A DNA stretch of 32,631 nucleotides from DATCKG01 sp036562385. Its GTDB lineage: Bacteria; Bacillota; Sulfobacillia; Symbiobacteriales; Symbiobacteriaceae. The position numbers were made by a program, and so were the translations under genes. The notes beneath the pieces are model-generated. The model made no database searches, was not told the DNA's origin, and saw nothing but the letters and a program-made list of their open reading frames with translations. The stretch covers positions 1-32,631 of the forward strand of contig DATCKG010000106.1 of NCBI GenBank assembly GCA_036562385.1, read 5' to 3'. This document shows, piece by piece, positions 6,926 through 14,953 of this stretch (positions are counted from its first letter, which is position 1; every line of letters starts with the position of its first letter).

Positions 6926-8308
6926 TTACTGCCAGAGGGCTGCCTCCAGCCCTTCCATCACGGTCTCCACGCCCACCAGTTCCACCGCGGTGCGGATGCC
7001 CAGGTTCTTCAGGTTGGCCCGGGGCAGAATCACCCGGGTAAAGCCCATCTTTTCCGCCTCCCGGATCCGCTGGTCGGCCCGGGAAACGGCCCGCACCTCG
7101 CCGGCCAGGCCGACCTCCCCGAAGATCACCGCCCGGGCGTCGGCGGGCTGATCCCGGAAGCTGGAGGCCAGAGCCACCGCCAGTCCCAGATCCACCGCCG
7201 GCTCCGTCACCCGAACGCCGCCGGCTACCTTCACATAAGCGTCGTGATTGCCCAGCAGCAGCCCCACCCGCTTCTCCAGCACCGCAATCAGGAGCTGTAG
7301 CCGGTTGAGGTCGATCCCCTCGGCAGTCCGCCTGGGCGAGACGAAGGTGGAGGCACTGACCAGAGCCTGAACCTCCACCAGCAGCGGCCGGGTTCCCTCC
7401 AGCGACGGAACCACCACGCTGCCGGCCACGTCCCGGGGACGCTGGGACAGAAAGAGTTCCGACGGGTTTGGCACCTCCACCAGCCCCACGTCCCGCATCT
7501 CAAAGAGGCCCACTTCATTGGTGCTGCCGAAGCGGTTTTTCACGGCCCGCAGAACCCGGAAACTGGCATGCCGCTCCCCTTCAAAGTAGAGCACCGTATC
7601 GACGATGTGCTCCAGCACCCGGGGACCGGCGAGAGAGCCCTCCTTGGTAACATGCCCCACAATGAAAACGGCAATCCCCGTGCTCTTGGCCAGGCGCAGC
7701 AGAAGGGCGGCGCACTCTCGGACCTGGGTGACGCTCCCCGGTGCGCTGGGTAGATCCGGATTGTAAACCGTCTGGATGGAATCGACAATCAAGAGCCTGG
7801 GCGAAAGGCTCAGGGCCTGCCGTTCGATGCTGAGAATGTTGGTCTCCCCGAGCACCAGCAGCCGGTCGCTGAGGGTTCCCAGCCGGTCGGCCCGCAGCCG
7901 GACCTGACGGGCGCTCTCCTCGCCGCTTACGTACAGCACCGTGCCGTAGTTCCTGGCCACTGCAGCCGCCAGCTGCAGCAGCAGGGTGCTCTTGCCGATG
8001 CCGGGGTCACCGCCCACCAGCACCAGCGAGCCGGTCACAATCCCGCCTCCCAGCACGCGGTCCAGTTCGCCGATCCCGCTGGAGCAGCGGGAGGTGTCTT
8101 GCACCGGAACAGCCGAGATGGCCACGGGTTTCTCCCCGGCCGCGGTCCCCGGCGAGATGCCCCCGCGCCCGACCTGCGAAGGTGGCGTGACCACCTCCTC
8201 CACCATGCTGTTCCAGGTACCGCAGGCGGGACACCGGCCCAGCCAGCGGGGCGCCTCGTGGCCGCATTCCTGGCAAATGAAAACAGTCCTTGCCCTGGCC
8301 AATTTCAC
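6926..8308 (-). CDS. radA: DNA repair protein RadA
   Basis: The product has 460 residues, the normal RadA length. It is a RecA-like, hexameric helicase that helps branch migration in recombination. In order are an N-terminal zinc ribbon with C12, C15, C26 and C29 (CQECGH and CPACG), a RecA core with Walker A GGDPGIGKST at about 99-108, the RadA-specific KNRFG motif, and a Lon-protease-like C-terminal domain. The start is the GTG at 8308 (VKLARARTVFICQECG), preceded by GGAGG. The frame is open for 90 more codons upstream, but that part is arginine-rich non-coding sequence. It lies between clpC and disA. Confidence 0.96.
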   Translation of the reverse strand: MKLARARTVFICQECGHEAPRWLGRCPACGTWNSMVEEVVTPPSQVGRGGISPGTAAGEKPVAISAVPVQDTSRCSSGIGELDRVLGGGIVTGSLVLVGGDPGIGKSTLLLQLAAAVARNYGTVLYVSGEESARQVRLRADRLGTLSDRLLVLGETNILSIERQALSLSPRLLIVDSIQTVYNPDLPSAPGSVTQVRECAALLLRLAKSTGIAVFIVGHVTKEGSLAGPRVLEHIVDTVLYFEGERHASFRVLRAVKNRFGSTNEVGLFEMRDVGLVEVPNPSELFLSQRPRDVAGSVVVPSLEGTRPLLVEVQALVSASTFVSPRRTAEGIDLNRLQLLIAVLEKRVGLLLGNHDAYVKVAGGVRVTEPAVDLGLAVALASSFRDQPADARAVIFGEVGLAGEVRAVSRADQRIREAEKMGFTRVILPRANLKNLGIRTAVELVGVETVMEGLEAALWQ

Positions 8309-8370
8309 CCACACCTCCGGCAATGTCTTCCCTGCAATTCGTGCCGTGGCCGGGCATCTCCTGCGCGCCA

Positions 8371-8400
8371 GGGCCGCACCCCCGCCCGGGGGTGCGGCCC
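8371..8400 (-). terminator. Very strong intercistronic hairpin between clpC and radA
   Basis: GGGCCGCACCCCC and GGGGGTGCGGCCC form a perfect 13-bp stem with a 4-nt loop just after the clpC stop. No U tract follows in the direction of transcription. It could cut transcription partially or protect the clpC mRNA end, lowering radA-disA relative to clpC. Confidence 0.55.
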
Positions 8401-8417
8401 CTTCTTGCGCGCTCGGA

Positions 8418-10904
8418 TTACTTGCTCGGCTCCGCCGAAGCCGCAGCGGGCCGCTCTTGACGCCGGAAGACCAGGGTGTCGTTCTCGCCCAGGTCGGCGA
8501 CGATCTCCTCGCCAGGCTGGAAGGGCCGGCGGAGCGCCTCCTCGGAGAGCGGGTCCTCCAGGAAGCGCTGGATGGCACGCCGCAGCGGACGGGCGCCGTA
8601 GTTGGGATCGTACCCTTCTTTCAGCAGCTTCTCCATGGCCGCGTCGGTGACGGTCAGGGTCACACCCTGCTCCTCCAGCCGCTTGGCCACGTTCTTGACT
8701 TCCAGGGCCACGATCTTCTTGAGATCGTCCCGAGAGAGGCTGTGGAAGATGATGATGTCATCCAGCCGGTTGATGAACTCGGGCCGGAAGAGCTTCTTCA
8801 CCTCGTCCATGACCCGGCTCTTCATCTTGTTGTAGGCCTCTTCCTCGGTCTCGTTGACGGTGAAGCCCACCTGCTTGTCGCCCCGGATCACGTGGGCGCC
8901 GGCGTTGGAGGTCATGATGATCACCGTGTTGCGGAAGTCCACGGTGCGGCCCTTGGAGTCGGTCAGGCGGCCGTCCTCCAGCACCTGCAGCAGGATGTTG
9001 AAGACCTCGGGATGGGCCTTCTCGATCTCGTCCAGCAGGACCACCGAGTACGGATGACGCCGGACCGCTTCGGTGAGCTGACCGCCCTCCTCATAGCCCA
9101 CATACCCGGGCGGAGCACCCACCAGACGGCTGGTGGTATGCCGCTCCATGTACTCGGACATGTCGATGCGGATGATGGCATCCTCATCGCCGAAGAGCGC
9201 CTCGGCCAGGGCCCGCGCCAGGTGCGTCTTACCGGTACCGGTGGGACCCAGGAAGATGAAGGAGCCGATGGGCCGCTTGGGATCCTTCAGGCCGGCCCGG
9301 GCACGCCGGATGGCACGGGCGACGGCGGAGACGGCCTCGTCCTGGCCAATCACCCGCTCGTGGAGCACCTTCTCCAGGTTGAGCAGGCGCTCCGACTCGC
9401 TCTGAGTCAGCTTGGAGGCCGGAATGCCCGTCCAGGAGGAGACGATCTGGGCGATGTCCTCCGCGGTGACAACGCACTTGGCGGTCACCTTCTTCTGCTG
9501 CCACTCGGTCTTGAGGCGCTCCAGCTCCTCCTTCAGCTTGGTCTCCCGGTCCCGCAGGCGAGCGGCCTTCTCAAATTCCTGCCCCTGAACCGCGGCCTCC
9601 TTCTCCTTGCGGACCTCCTCCAGCTTCCGCTCCAGTTCCTTCAGATCAGGCGGCGCCACGAAGGTGGACAGCCGGACCCGGGAAGCCGCTTCGTCCATCA
9701 GGTCCACCGCCTTGTCCGGCAGGTACCGGTCGGAGACGTACCGGTCGGACAGGCGAACCGCCGCTTCGATGGCCTCGTCGGTGATCTCCACCCGATGGTG
9801 GGCCTCATAGCGGTCCCGCAGCCCCTTCAGGATGGCGATGGCGTCCTCGACGCTGGGTTCCTCCACCATGACCGGCTGGAACCGGCGCTCCAGGGCTGCG
9901 TCTTTCTCCACGTGCTTGCGATACTCGTCGATGGTGGTGGCACCGATGGCCTGGAGTTCACCCCGGGCCAGGGCCGGCTTGAGGATGTTGGACGCATCGA
10001 TGGCGCCCTCGGCTGCACCGGCGCCGATGATGGTGTGCAGTTCATCGATGAAGAGGATGATGTTGCCGGCCTGCCGGATCTCTTCCATCACCTTCTTGAG
10101 GCGCTCCTCGAACTCGCCCCGGTACTTGGAACCCGCCACCAGGGAGGCAAGGTCGAGAGCCACCACCCGCTTGTCCTTGAGAATCTCCGGCACCCGCCCG
10201 TCGGCGATCCGCTGGGCCAAACCTTCGACGATGGCGGTCTTGCCTACGCCGGGCTCACCGATCAGCACCGGGTTGTTCTTGGTCCGACGAGAGAGGATCT
10301 GGATCACCCGCTCAATCTCCTTCTCGCGGCCGATGACCGGATCCAGCTTGCCCTCCCGGGCAGCCTGCGTCAGATCCCGCCCGAACTGATCCAGGGTGGA
10401 CGTGCTGACCTTGTGGCCCTTGACCCCCTTGGCGGTGCCGCTCATGCCGCCGCCCTGCTGGCTGGGCACACCACCCAGGAGATGGATCACCTGGTTGCGG
10501 ACCTTATCCAGGTCAGCGCCCAGCACCTGCAGCACCTGAGCGGCGACGCCCTCGCCTTCCCGGATCAGCCCCAGCAGGATGTGCTCGGTGCCCACGTAGT
10601 TGTGGCCCAGCAACCGGGCCTCCTCGATGGCCAGTTCCACCATGACCTTCTTGGCCCGAGGCGTAAAGCCGATTTCCCCGCGGGTTGTGGCCGTCCCCTT
10701 GCCGATCAGCTTTTCGACCTCAGCCCGCACCTGCTCAAGCTGAATGCCGAGGGTCTGGAGGGCCTTGGCGGCGATGCCCTCGCCTTCCCGGATCAGCCCC
10801 AGCAGCAGGTGCTCGGTCCCCACGTAGTCGTACCCGAGGCGCCGGGCCTCGTCCTGCGCCAGGACGATGACCCGCTGTGCTCTCTCCGTGTAGCGGCTAA
10901 ACAT
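8418..10904 (-). CDS. clpC: ATP-dependent Clp protease ATPase subunit ClpC
   Basis: The product has 828 residues and is the AAA+ unfoldase that feeds ClpP. The double Clp N domain (1-145) keeps both phosphoarginine pockets of the Bacillus protein: T6 and E31 in the first repeat, T81 and E107 in the second. Walker A motifs are GEPGVGKT (about 215) and GPTGTGKT (about 553). A coiled M-domain/UVR segment lies near 430-470. The ATG at 10904 (MFSRYTERAQRV) has AGGGGG 8 nt upstream; the frame extends further up, but only through the end of the preceding gene. It starts 4 nt after the stop of the stand-alone N-domain gene, so the two are probably translationally coupled. Regulation by CtsR is expected from the upstream operators. 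Confidence 0.98.
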   Translation of the reverse strand: MFSRYTERAQRVIVLAQDEARRLGYDYVGTEHLLLGLIREGEGIAAKALQTLGIQLEQVRAEVEKLIGKGTATTRGEIGFTPRAKKVMVELAIEEARLLGHNYVGTEHILLGLIREGEGVAAQVLQVLGADLDKVRNQVIHLLGGVPSQQGGGMSGTAKGVKGHKVSTSTLDQFGRDLTQAAREGKLDPVIGREKEIERVIQILSRRTKNNPVLIGEPGVGKTAIVEGLAQRIADGRVPEILKDKRVVALDLASLVAGSKYRGEFEERLKKVMEEIRQAGNIILFIDELHTIIGAGAAEGAIDASNILKPALARGELQAIGATTIDEYRKHVEKDAALERRFQPVMVEEPSVEDAIAILKGLRDRYEAHHRVEITDEAIEAAVRLSDRYVSDRYLPDKAVDLMDEAASRVRLSTFVAPPDLKELERKLEEVRKEKEAAVQGQEFEKAARLRDRETKLKEELERLKTEWQQKKVTAKCVVTAEDIAQIVSSWTGIPASKLTQSESERLLNLEKVLHERVIGQDEAVSAVARAIRRARAGLKDPKRPIGSFIFLGPTGTGKTHLARALAEALFGDEDAIIRIDMSEYMERHTTSRLVGAPPGYVGYEEGGQLTEAVRRHPYSVVLLDEIEKAHPEVFNILLQVLEDGRLTDSKGRTVDFRNTVIIMTSNAGAHVIRGDKQVGFTVNETEEEAYNKMKSRVMDEVKKLFRPEFINRLDDIIIFHSLSRDDLKKIVALEVKNVAKRLEEQGVTLTVTDAAMEKLLKEGYDPNYGARPLRRAIQRFLEDPLSEEALRRPFQPGEEIVADLGENDTLVFRRQERPAAASAEPSK

Positions 10905-10908
10905 CTCC

Positions 10909-11346
10909 TCAACCCCCTTGACCGTCGGAATTCCGAATGACCTCCATGAGACGATCCAACGTGATTCCATGCGATCGCAGAACGTCTGCCACCACGCCGT
11001 GTTGCTCCAGCAGAAATCCCATCAGGATGTGCAGCGTGCTGACCGCCGAGTGATTCAGCAAGGCCGCCGCCGTCTGGGCCCGCTGCCGGAAGACCTGCTC
11101 CGCAGTGGGCAGCAGTGTGATGGCGATGCCGTGATCAGTCCCCATGGCCGGAGGCAGGCGGCTCTCAACAGCCTCCCGGATACTTTTTGCGTCCGTTCCC
11201 AGGGCTTCCAGGATACGGTCCACATCCGGATCCGCCAGAAGACCCAGGAAGAGCTGTTCCCGCTGAATGAAGGGGTACCCGAGCCGCTTGGCCTCTGCAC
11301 GCGCCCGGTCCAACACGGCCAGGGCAGCAGGTGTGTAGCCGGGCAT
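10909..11346 (-). CDS. Stand-alone Clp N-domain protein (ClpC N-terminal paralogue)
   Basis: The product has 145 residues made almost wholly of two Clp N repeats (about 4-64 and 78-138), with no AAA+ module. The first repeat (YTPAALAVLDRARAEAKRLG) keeps the pocket residues Thr5 and Glu30 that bind phosphoarginine in Bacillus ClpC. In the second repeat the matching positions are Leu79 and Leu105, so that pocket looks lost. The ATG at 11346 has GGGAG upstream and lies 15 nt after mcsB; clpC follows 4 nt later. The usual operon is ctsR-mcsA-mcsB-clpC, so this is an insertion or a clpC-derived duplication. It could act as an adaptor, decoy or regulator for McsB-tagged proteins. Stand-alone Clp N proteins such as ClpC2 are known in actinobacteria. 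The function here is inferred. Confidence 0.9.
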   Translation of the reverse strand: MPGYTPAALAVLDRARAEAKRLGYPFIQREQLFLGLLADPDVDRILEALGTDAKSIREAVESRLPPAMGTDHGIAITLLPTAEQVFRQRAQTAAALLNHSAVSTLHILMGFLLEQHGVVADVLRSHGITLDRLMEVIRNSDGQGG

Positions 11347-11361
11347 CCCGGTTCACTCCCA

Positions 11362-12423
11362 TCAGGCTGCCAACCGGCTGCGTATCAACGCGGCACGCCG
11401 AATGTCCCGTTCCATGGGACTCAGTTCCCTGCCGGCCATCCGCTGTAGGAAAGCCGGCTGCATGGCAACCATGAGCTCGTTGACGGTGCGCAGGCTCAGC
11501 TTGGGGAAGAGTCCCAGATCGATGCCCAGGCGCACGTCCGAGAGCAGCTTCATGGCCTCCTCAGAGGACATGACCCGGGCCGAGGAGAGCAGGCCGTAGG
11601 AGCGGCCGATGCGGTCCTCGATCTGGATCCGGTTCTCCCGGAACAGGTGCTGGCGGGCCTGCTTCTCCGCATCAATCACCCGCTGCACCACGCCCCTGAG
11701 GTGGTTGATGATTTCCTCCTCCGTCTTGCCCAGTGCCGTCTGGTTGGAGATCTGGAAGATATGGCCGGTGGCGTCCGTCCCCTCTCCGTACAGCCCCCGG
11801 ACCACCAGCCCGAGCTGGGACAGGCTGTGGAAGAGCTGTCCGGCCTGCTGCGTCATCACCAGCCCCGGCAGGTGCATCATCACCGAGGCCCGCAGTCCAG
11901 TGCCCACGTTGGTGGGACAGGACGTCAGATAGCCCAGCTTGGGATCGAAAGCATAGTCCAGACGCTGCTCCAGGGCATCATCCACCCGGGATGCAATGCG
12001 CCAGGCCTCCTCAAGCTGCAAGCCGGGAAGGAGGGTCTGAATCCGCAGGTGGTCCTCCTCGTTGACCATGACGGAGACCGACTCATCCTCGGAAACCGCC
12101 ACGGCCCGCCCGTAGGCCTGCGTCGCCTGCTGCGGGCTGATCAAGTGCTTATCCACCAGCACCTGCCGGTCCAGGGCCGGGACATCAGCCAGGGAAAAGA
12201 GCTCCACCTTGCTGGAGAGACCCATCAGGTTAATCTCCCGGACCCCTTGCTCCACCCGCCGGATCAGCTCCGCCGCCTGCGCTTCGCTCATGCGGTGCGG
12301 AAAGGGCATCTTGTCCAGGTTCCGGGCCAGGCGGATGCGGGATGAAAGCGCCACCTCCGCGTGGGGTCCGTCGGCCTGGGTCCACCGGCTGGCAGGATCG
12401 GAGACAAGCTTAGTCCACGGCAC
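11362..12423 (-). CDS. mcsB: Protein arginine kinase McsB
   Basis: The product has 353 residues and phosphorylates arginine side chains, marking proteins for ClpCP and inactivating CtsR. It has the phosphagen-kinase-type catalytic domain: the nucleotide-binding SSRIRLARNL (R29, R31, R34), the NEED loop at 121-124 with the catalytic Glu, CPTNVGTGLRASV and GLYGEGT. Near the C-terminus is the RDxxRA allosteric phosphoarginine motif (RDIRRA, from R339). The ATG at 12423 overlaps the end of mcsA by 14 nt, showing coupling. It is followed by the stand-alone Clp N gene. Confidence 0.97.
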   Translation of the reverse strand: MPWTKLVSDPASRWTQADGPHAEVALSSRIRLARNLDKMPFPHRMSEAQAAELIRRVEQGVREINLMGLSSKVELFSLADVPALDRQVLVDKHLISPQQATQAYGRAVAVSEDESVSVMVNEEDHLRIQTLLPGLQLEEAWRIASRVDDALEQRLDYAFDPKLGYLTSCPTNVGTGLRASVMMHLPGLVMTQQAGQLFHSLSQLGLVVRGLYGEGTDATGHIFQISNQTALGKTEEEIINHLRGVVQRVIDAEKQARQHLFRENRIQIEDRIGRSYGLLSSARVMSSEEAMKLLSDVRLGIDLGLFPKLSLRTVNELMVAMQPAFLQRMAGRELSPMERDIRRAALIRSRLAA

Positions 12424-12964
12424 CGGCCTTCCCTCCTCGCTGCTTGCCGCCTTCCAGGGCCCTGATTGCGTCCCGGAGACGGGCTGCTTCCTCGTATCGT
12501 TCTTGTTTCACAGCTTCCTCAAGCTGCCGCTTCAGGGACTCCAGATCCCGCTGCTTCCGGAGCGTTCCGCCGGTGCGGGCGGGAACCTTGCCGGTGTGCA
12601 TGGTGGTCCCGTGGAACCGCCGGATCAGGGGAATCAGGTACGGCTGCAGGTCCTGGTAGCAGTGGGGGCACCCCAACAGGCCCGATCCTGAGAACTGGCT
12701 GTAAGTGGTACCGCACTGCGAACACCGGGGCTCCTCCGTGGAACGGGTCAGCAGCGGGCCCGTCGACGGCTCCTGACCCAGGAAGCTGGATAGGAGCTGC
12801 TGTATGGACAGGTTGGGAAAGGTGAAGTGGGAGGGCATGGCGGAAGCGAAGACGCCCAGTTCCCGAGCGCAGTCCTCACACAGGTGGCTTTCCTGCTTGT
12901 TCCCGTTGATGATGATGGCCTGGTGGACCGTAGCCGGCCGCTGCCTGCAACGTTCACACTGCAT
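12410..12964 (-). CDS. mcsA: McsA, activator of the McsB arginine kinase
   Basis: The product has 184 residues. Two zinc modules are visible: CERC with CEDC in the first 32 residues, and CSQC with CPHC further on. The C-terminal UVR motif (about 140-178, LKRQLEEAVKQERYEEAARL) is a helical hairpin. McsA binds and activates McsB and helps to control CtsR. The ATG at 12964 follows GGGGGTG and lies 16 nt after ctsR. The arrangement is the standard one for the operon. Confidence 0.96.
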   Translation of the reverse strand: MQCERCRQRPATVHQAIIINGNKQESHLCEDCARELGVFASAMPSHFTFPNLSIQQLLSSFLGQEPSTGPLLTRSTEEPRCSQCGTTYSQFSGSGLLGCPHCYQDLQPYLIPLIRRFHGTTMHTGKVPARTGGTLRKQRDLESLKRQLEEAVKQERYEEAARLRDAIRALEGGKQRGGKAGAVD

Positions 12965-12980
12965 CCTTCACACCCCCACG

Positions 12981-13433
12981 TCAAAACCGTGCAATGGCCA
13001 GGAGCATCGCCTTGAAGAGATTGGCCCGGACCAGATCCCGCGCCGGCAGGTCCAGCCCAAGGACCTCCCGATCCGTCACCGCTTCCATCAGGGCGGCTTC
13101 CCGCTCCGTGATGAAATTCTGCTCCTTGAGGAACTGAATGTAGTTCAGCGCCTCATTCTGGCTGAGGGAGGAGCCGATGCGGTGAATCAGTTCCTGGAGA
13201 CCCGATCCGGCCGGCAGGTCGAGGCGGGTGATCCGGATGTAGCCTCCGCCTCCCCGACGACTCTCTACGATGTAGCCGCGCTCCGGCGGAAACCGCGTCG
13301 CCAGGACGTAGTTGATCTGGGAAGGCGCGCAGCCGAAGTGGGCAGCCAGCGTAGCCCGTTGAATCTCTACGGTCCGCCTGTCCTCGATCAGCCGCTTCAG
13401 GAACTGTTCGATGTCGTCCGCGAGGTTCGCCAC
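12981..13433 (-). CDS. ctsR: Transcriptional repressor CtsR of class III heat-shock genes
   Basis: The product has 150 residues. The N-terminal winged helix-turn-helix (about 1-72) includes the thermosensing glycine-rich wing SRRGGGGYIRI. The C-terminal dimer domain follows. CtsR represses clp genes at normal temperature and is released by heat or by McsA/McsB. The start is a GTG at 13433 (VANLADDIEQFL), with GGGGGG 9 nt upstream. It is the first gene of the operon and is preceded by a promoter and two CtsR-box-like sites, so it should control itself. Confidence 0.97.
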   Translation of the reverse strand: MANLADDIEQFLKRLIEDRRTVEIQRATLAAHFGCAPSQINYVLATRFPPERGYIVESRRGGGGYIRITRLDLPAGSGLQELIHRIGSSLSQNEALNYIQFLKEQNFITEREAALMEAVTDREVLGLDLPARDLVRANLFKAMLLAIARF

Positions 13434-13449
13434 TCCTCATCACCCCCCG

Positions 13450-13468
13450 TCCTGATCTTTTTTGACCT
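13450..13468 (-). promoter_or_regulatory. CtsR operator 1, at the ctsR transcription start
   Basis: On the minus strand the site reads AGGTCAAA-AAA-GATCAGGA. The first heptad matches the CtsR consensus (A/G)GTCAAA and the A3 spacer fits NAN. The second half (GATCAGG) matches only in part. It lies just downstream of the -10 box, where bound CtsR would block the polymerase. Confidence 0.75.
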
Positions 13469-13478
13469 TTCTGCCCCC

Positions 13479-13507
13479 AATATATACCGTTGACCGGTGG
13501 CCCGCAA
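13479..13507 (-). promoter_or_regulatory. Sigma-A-type promoter of the ctsR operon
   Basis: On the minus strand TTGCGG (13502-13507) and TATATT (13479-13484) are separated by 17 bp. Transcription would begin near 13472, next to CtsR operator 1. Confidence 0.7.
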
Positions 13508-13574
13508 ACGCCAATGAAGCCGGTTATACGCCAATATTTCCGGCGAACGGCAAAATGCACGGCGTTGGATGATT

Positions 13575-13594
13575 TCCTGACGTTTTTTGACCTT
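13575..13594 (-). promoter_or_regulatory. CtsR operator 2, upstream of the promoter
   Basis: On the minus strand the site reads AAGGTCAAA-AAA-CGTCAGGA, almost identical to operator 1, about 125 bp further upstream. It lies between the stop of the rRNA methyltransferase gene and the ctsR promoter. A TATAAC hexamer about 45 bp downstream could belong to a second promoter. The pair suggests looping or two CtsR-controlled starts. Confidence 0.65.
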
Positions 13595-13624
13595 TATCAG
13601 GACGGCGGTCCTGTTCGGACGCCG

Positions 13625-14806
13625 TCACAGCACCTGGTAGATGTGGCACTTGAGATAATGGCTCTCGTCGTACCCCACCAGGATGGGGTGGTCCACAGCC
13701 TGGGCCCGCTCCTCCACCAGCCGCAGCCGCCGGCGGGCATCCCTGGCCGCATCGGCCACCACCGCTTTGAACAGGTCGGGCTTCATGTGGTAGGAGCAGG
13801 AACAGGTGATCAGGAATCCCCCTTCCACGATCATGCGGAGGGCCCTCAGATTAATTTCCTTGTAGCCCCTCACGGCACCTTCCAGACTATTTTTATTCTT
13901 GGCAAAAGCAGGCGGATCCAAGACGATGACGTCAAACTTTTCGCCCGCCGCATCCAACTGCCGCAGGATGTCGAAGGCGTTGCCTTCCCGCAACTGAATC
14001 CGATCCGCCAGTCCGTTGAGGGCCGCGTTCTCCCGGACTGCGGCCAGGGCTTCTGCCGAAATGTCCACGGCCAGGACCTCCCGGGCGCCGGCCGCCGCGG
14101 CGTTCAGGGCGAACCCCCCGGCGTTGCAGAAGCAGTCCAGCACTCTGGCGCCCTGAGCGTACCGGCGCACCGCCAGGCGGTTCTCCCGCTGGTCCAGGAA
14201 GTAGCCGGTCTTCTGGCCCTCGGCCACGTCCACCACGATCTTCAGCCCGTTTTCCTCCAGCACGAGCCGGGGATCGAACTCGCCCCGCAAAAACCCCTTC
14301 CGCTGCGGCAGGCCCTCCAGGTCCCGCACCGGCACATCGTTGCGCTCGTAAATGCCCCTGGGGTGGAAGATCTCCTCCAGCAGGTCCGCGAACTCCCCCA
14401 GCCGCCGGTCGGCGCCCAGCGAGAGGGTCTGGACCACCAGCACATCGCCGAACTTGTCCACGATCAGCCCGGGCAGAAAATCGGCCTCCGCGAAGACCAC
14501 CCGGCAGGCCGTGGTATCCGGCAGCACCCGCGTCCGATAGGCCCAGGCCTGCTGCAGCCGCCGCCGGAAAAAGTCCCGATCCACCGCCTCATCCCGGTGG
14601 GTCAGAATGCGGACCAGGATCTGGGAATGGGGGTTGATGTACCCTTTCCCCACAAATGAGCCCCGGTGGTCCACCACCGCCACGATGTCCCCGGGCTGAT
14701 ACTCGCCGGTGATGCGCTCCACCTCACCCTGAAAGACCCAGGGGTGCCCCTGGCGCAGCCGCTCATGGCGGCCCCGGGTCAGTCGAACCACTGCTGTACG
14801 AGCCAT
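13625..14806 (-). CDS. RlmI-type class I SAM-dependent rRNA methyltransferase
   Basis: The product has 393 residues, the length of RlmI/YwbD proteins that methylate cytosine-5 in 23S rRNA. The N-terminal PUA domain (about 1-75, RLRQGHPWVFQGEV) binds RNA. A central domain leads to the Rossmann methyltransferase, with VLDCFCNAGGFALNA as the SAM loop, VLDPPAFAKNK near 290, and TCSCSYH near 336, carrying the candidate cysteines. The ATG at 14806 has GAGGAGG upstream. It lies between fusA2 and the ctsR operon in the same orientation. The exact target base cannot be read from sequence. Confidence 0.9.
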   Translation of the reverse strand: MARTAVVRLTRGRHERLRQGHPWVFQGEVERITGEYQPGDIVAVVDHRGSFVGKGYINPHSQILVRILTHRDEAVDRDFFRRRLQQAWAYRTRVLPDTTACRVVFAEADFLPGLIVDKFGDVLVVQTLSLGADRRLGEFADLLEEIFHPRGIYERNDVPVRDLEGLPQRKGFLRGEFDPRLVLEENGLKIVVDVAEGQKTGYFLDQRENRLAVRRYAQGARVLDCFCNAGGFALNAAAAGAREVLAVDISAEALAAVRENAALNGLADRIQLREGNAFDILRQLDAAGEKFDVIVLDPPAFAKNKNSLEGAVRGYKEINLRALRMIVEGGFLITCSCSYHMKPDLFKAVVADAARDARRRLRLVEERAQAVDHPILVGYDESHYLKCHIYQVL

Positions 14807-14918
14807 GGCAACCTGTCCTCCTCTGGAGAGATTCCGTGGTCATATGATACCCCAGGGGCCTGTTGGAAGGACCTCCGCGGACCTGCGCCGGGCTAATGTT
14901 TCGGGATGCTAACTAGAA

Positions 14919-14944
14919 GGACGGGGGCCGGAACGCCCCCGTCC
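14919..14944 (-). terminator. Terminator of the EF-G-like gene
   Basis: GGACGGGGGC and GCCCCCGTCC form a perfect 10-bp stem with a 6-nt loop 10 nt after the stop at 14954. It is followed on the minus strand by TTCTAGTT, a poor U tract. Confidence 0.65.
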
Positions 14945-14953
14945 GCAGCATCT

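Noticed and set aside
8309..8578. An N-terminal extension of RadA of 90 residues
   Set aside because: The family starts just before the zinc ribbon. The extension is Arg/Ser/Pro-rich and would cross the strong hairpin and the end of clpC.
7986..10940. A 984-codon open frame on the plus strand, antisense to clpC and radA
   Set aside because: It mirrors the codon bias of the minus-strand genes, is Leu/Gly/His/Asp-rich with no domain, and the opposite strand holds unmistakable ClpC and RadA.
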